Assembly (NCBI RefSeq): GCF_001427865.1
Contig: NZ_LMHH01000001.1
Coordinates: 1,426,001 to 1,490,000, forward strand
DNA length: 64,000 nt
Reading direction: 5' to 3'
DNA from: Altererythrobacter sp. Root672
GTDB taxonomy: Bacteria; Pseudomonadota; Alphaproteobacteria; Sphingomonadales; Sphingomonadaceae
The notes beneath the pieces are model-generated. The model did no database searches. It had not been told where the DNA came from and saw nothing but the letters and a program-made list of their open reading frames with translations. Made by a program: the position numbers and the translations under genes. Of this stretch, positions 63,592-64,000 are shown in pieces. Numbering within the stretch: position 1 is the stretch's first letter; every line of letters begins with the position of its first letter.

Positions 63592-63620
63592 AAAAGGGCG
63601 CCCATTGCGGCGCCCTTTTT
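63592..63620 (+). terminator. Rho-independent terminator of the atp operon
   Basis: AAAAGGGCGCC (63592-63602), loop CATTGC and GGCGCCC (63609-63615) are followed by TTTTT (63616-63620). It starts 26 bp after the atpC stop and has both a stable GC stem and a T run. Confidence 0.93.
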
Positions 63621-63883
63621 CATTCTGGCGGATGCGCTTCCCGATAAGCGTCCCACAGGACCCCGGGCTGATCGCCAGGCTTCGCCAACGGAACACGCGC
63701 ATTCGCCCCGCGCGCAGTAGGCGCTGGAATAGGCTCTTCCCTGCGATTCAGGCGGCCAAAATAGGGATGAGGCCTTCGTGACACGTCTGTCTCCGGTGCG
63801 GCCCACGGGTTTATCGCCCATTCTGCCTTGCAGACCGGTTGAACGACTAGGTTACTTGACCGGTAACCATGATTTGCCGCGCT

Positions 63884-64000
63884 CTAGGCCGGCTTGGGTG
63901 CCCTTGCCCGGCCTTCCCACCAGAGGAACAGGCCCGCCCCGATGATGATCACCGCCCCCAGGAGCGCGATCGGATCGGGATGGTCGTCAAAGAAGATCCA
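63884..64000 (-). CDS. C-terminal end of an EamA/DMT-type transporter (partial)
   Basis: Thirty-eight residues are visible before the TAG at 63886-63884: WIFFDDHPDPIALLGAVIII then a hydrophobic helix ending GLFLWWEGRARAPKPA. The pattern (Pro-containing short loop, a last membrane helix GAVIIIGAGLFLWW and a basic tail) is the usual end of drug/metabolite transporters of the EamA family. It runs out of the window. The gap between it and the atp terminator has no convincing gene. Confidence 0.7.
   Translation of the reverse strand, partial: WIFFDDHPDPIALLGAVIIIGAGLFLWWEGRARAPKPA

Noticed and set aside
63579-63821. An 80-residue minus-strand frame near the end of the atp operon.
   Set aside because: Its end runs through the atp terminator stem, it has no ribosome-binding site and the translation is Arg/Ser/Ala-rich without domain character.

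Overview
The window is a GC-rich bacterial chromosome segment from an alphaproteobacterium, most likely a member of the Sphingomonadales. The evidence is a class I lysyl-tRNA synthetase, an atpHAGDC operon separated from the F0 genes, an rpmF-plsX-fabH-ihfA-merR run, a large TonB-dependent receptor, promoters that look like TTGCC-N15/17-GCTA, and dispersed palindromic repeats of the kind common in sphingomonads. This placement is an inference from gene content; no 16S gene is present. I see no phage, insertion sequence, integron or CRISPR array.

Layout. 1-3851: the tail of an exported-protein operon, an Lrp-type regulator divergent from a PAS/histidine-kinase-like protein with eroded ATP-binding motifs, and a polysaccharide-deacetylase-like protein. 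3911-4139: tRNA-Ile2(CAT) and tRNA-Pro(TGG). 4179-6362: small hypothetical genes, a two-gene unit of a ParD-like antitoxin coupled to a complete methionine aminopeptidase behind two overlapping palindromes, and a divergent Gre-type factor. 6506-11887: ettA, an RcnB-like repeat protein, a 2OG-Fe(II) oxygenase and lysK. 12223-22111: a co-directional cluster with a TonB receptor, an EmrB/EmrA-type efflux pair, a double MoaF protein, a small Tat protein and a tannase/feruloyl-esterase lipoprotein. This looks like uptake, hydrolysis and export of an aromatic ester.

22202-34808: envelope proteins, a DinG-like helicase with a SixA-like phosphatase, a tightly overlapped ECF sigma / membrane protein / serine hydrolase operon, then merR-ihfA-fabH-plsX-rpmF and an MBL hydrolase. 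34844-41384: nested palindromic repeats, a double SnoaL-like protein, an S24 repressor with its own tandem inverted repeats facing two small overlapping genes, a second copy of the outer repeat, an aldehyde dehydrogenase, a 2-hydroxyacid dehydrogenase and cysS. 41440-52313: a serine hydrolase, a G8-domain protein related to animal CEMIP/TMEM2, small lipoproteins, a transglutaminase-like protein, cobT without an adjacent cobS, and DUF2490. 52310-64000: a DUF4197 lipoprotein, priA, a PEP-mutase-family enzyme coupled to ada, a membrane trypsin-like protease, the atpHAGDC operon with its terminator, and the tail of an EamA-type transporter.

Many adjacent genes overlap by 1 or 4 nt (TGATG, TAGTG, ATGA, GTGA), which marks several as translationally coupled operons. 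Start codons were chosen by ribosome-binding site, family length and signal peptide, so several genes are shorter than the longest open frame. The least ordinary items are the ParD-like/Map unit, the S24 repressor locus with its two small genes, the double MoaF protein in the esterase cluster, the G8-domain protein, and the repeat nested inside another repeat.
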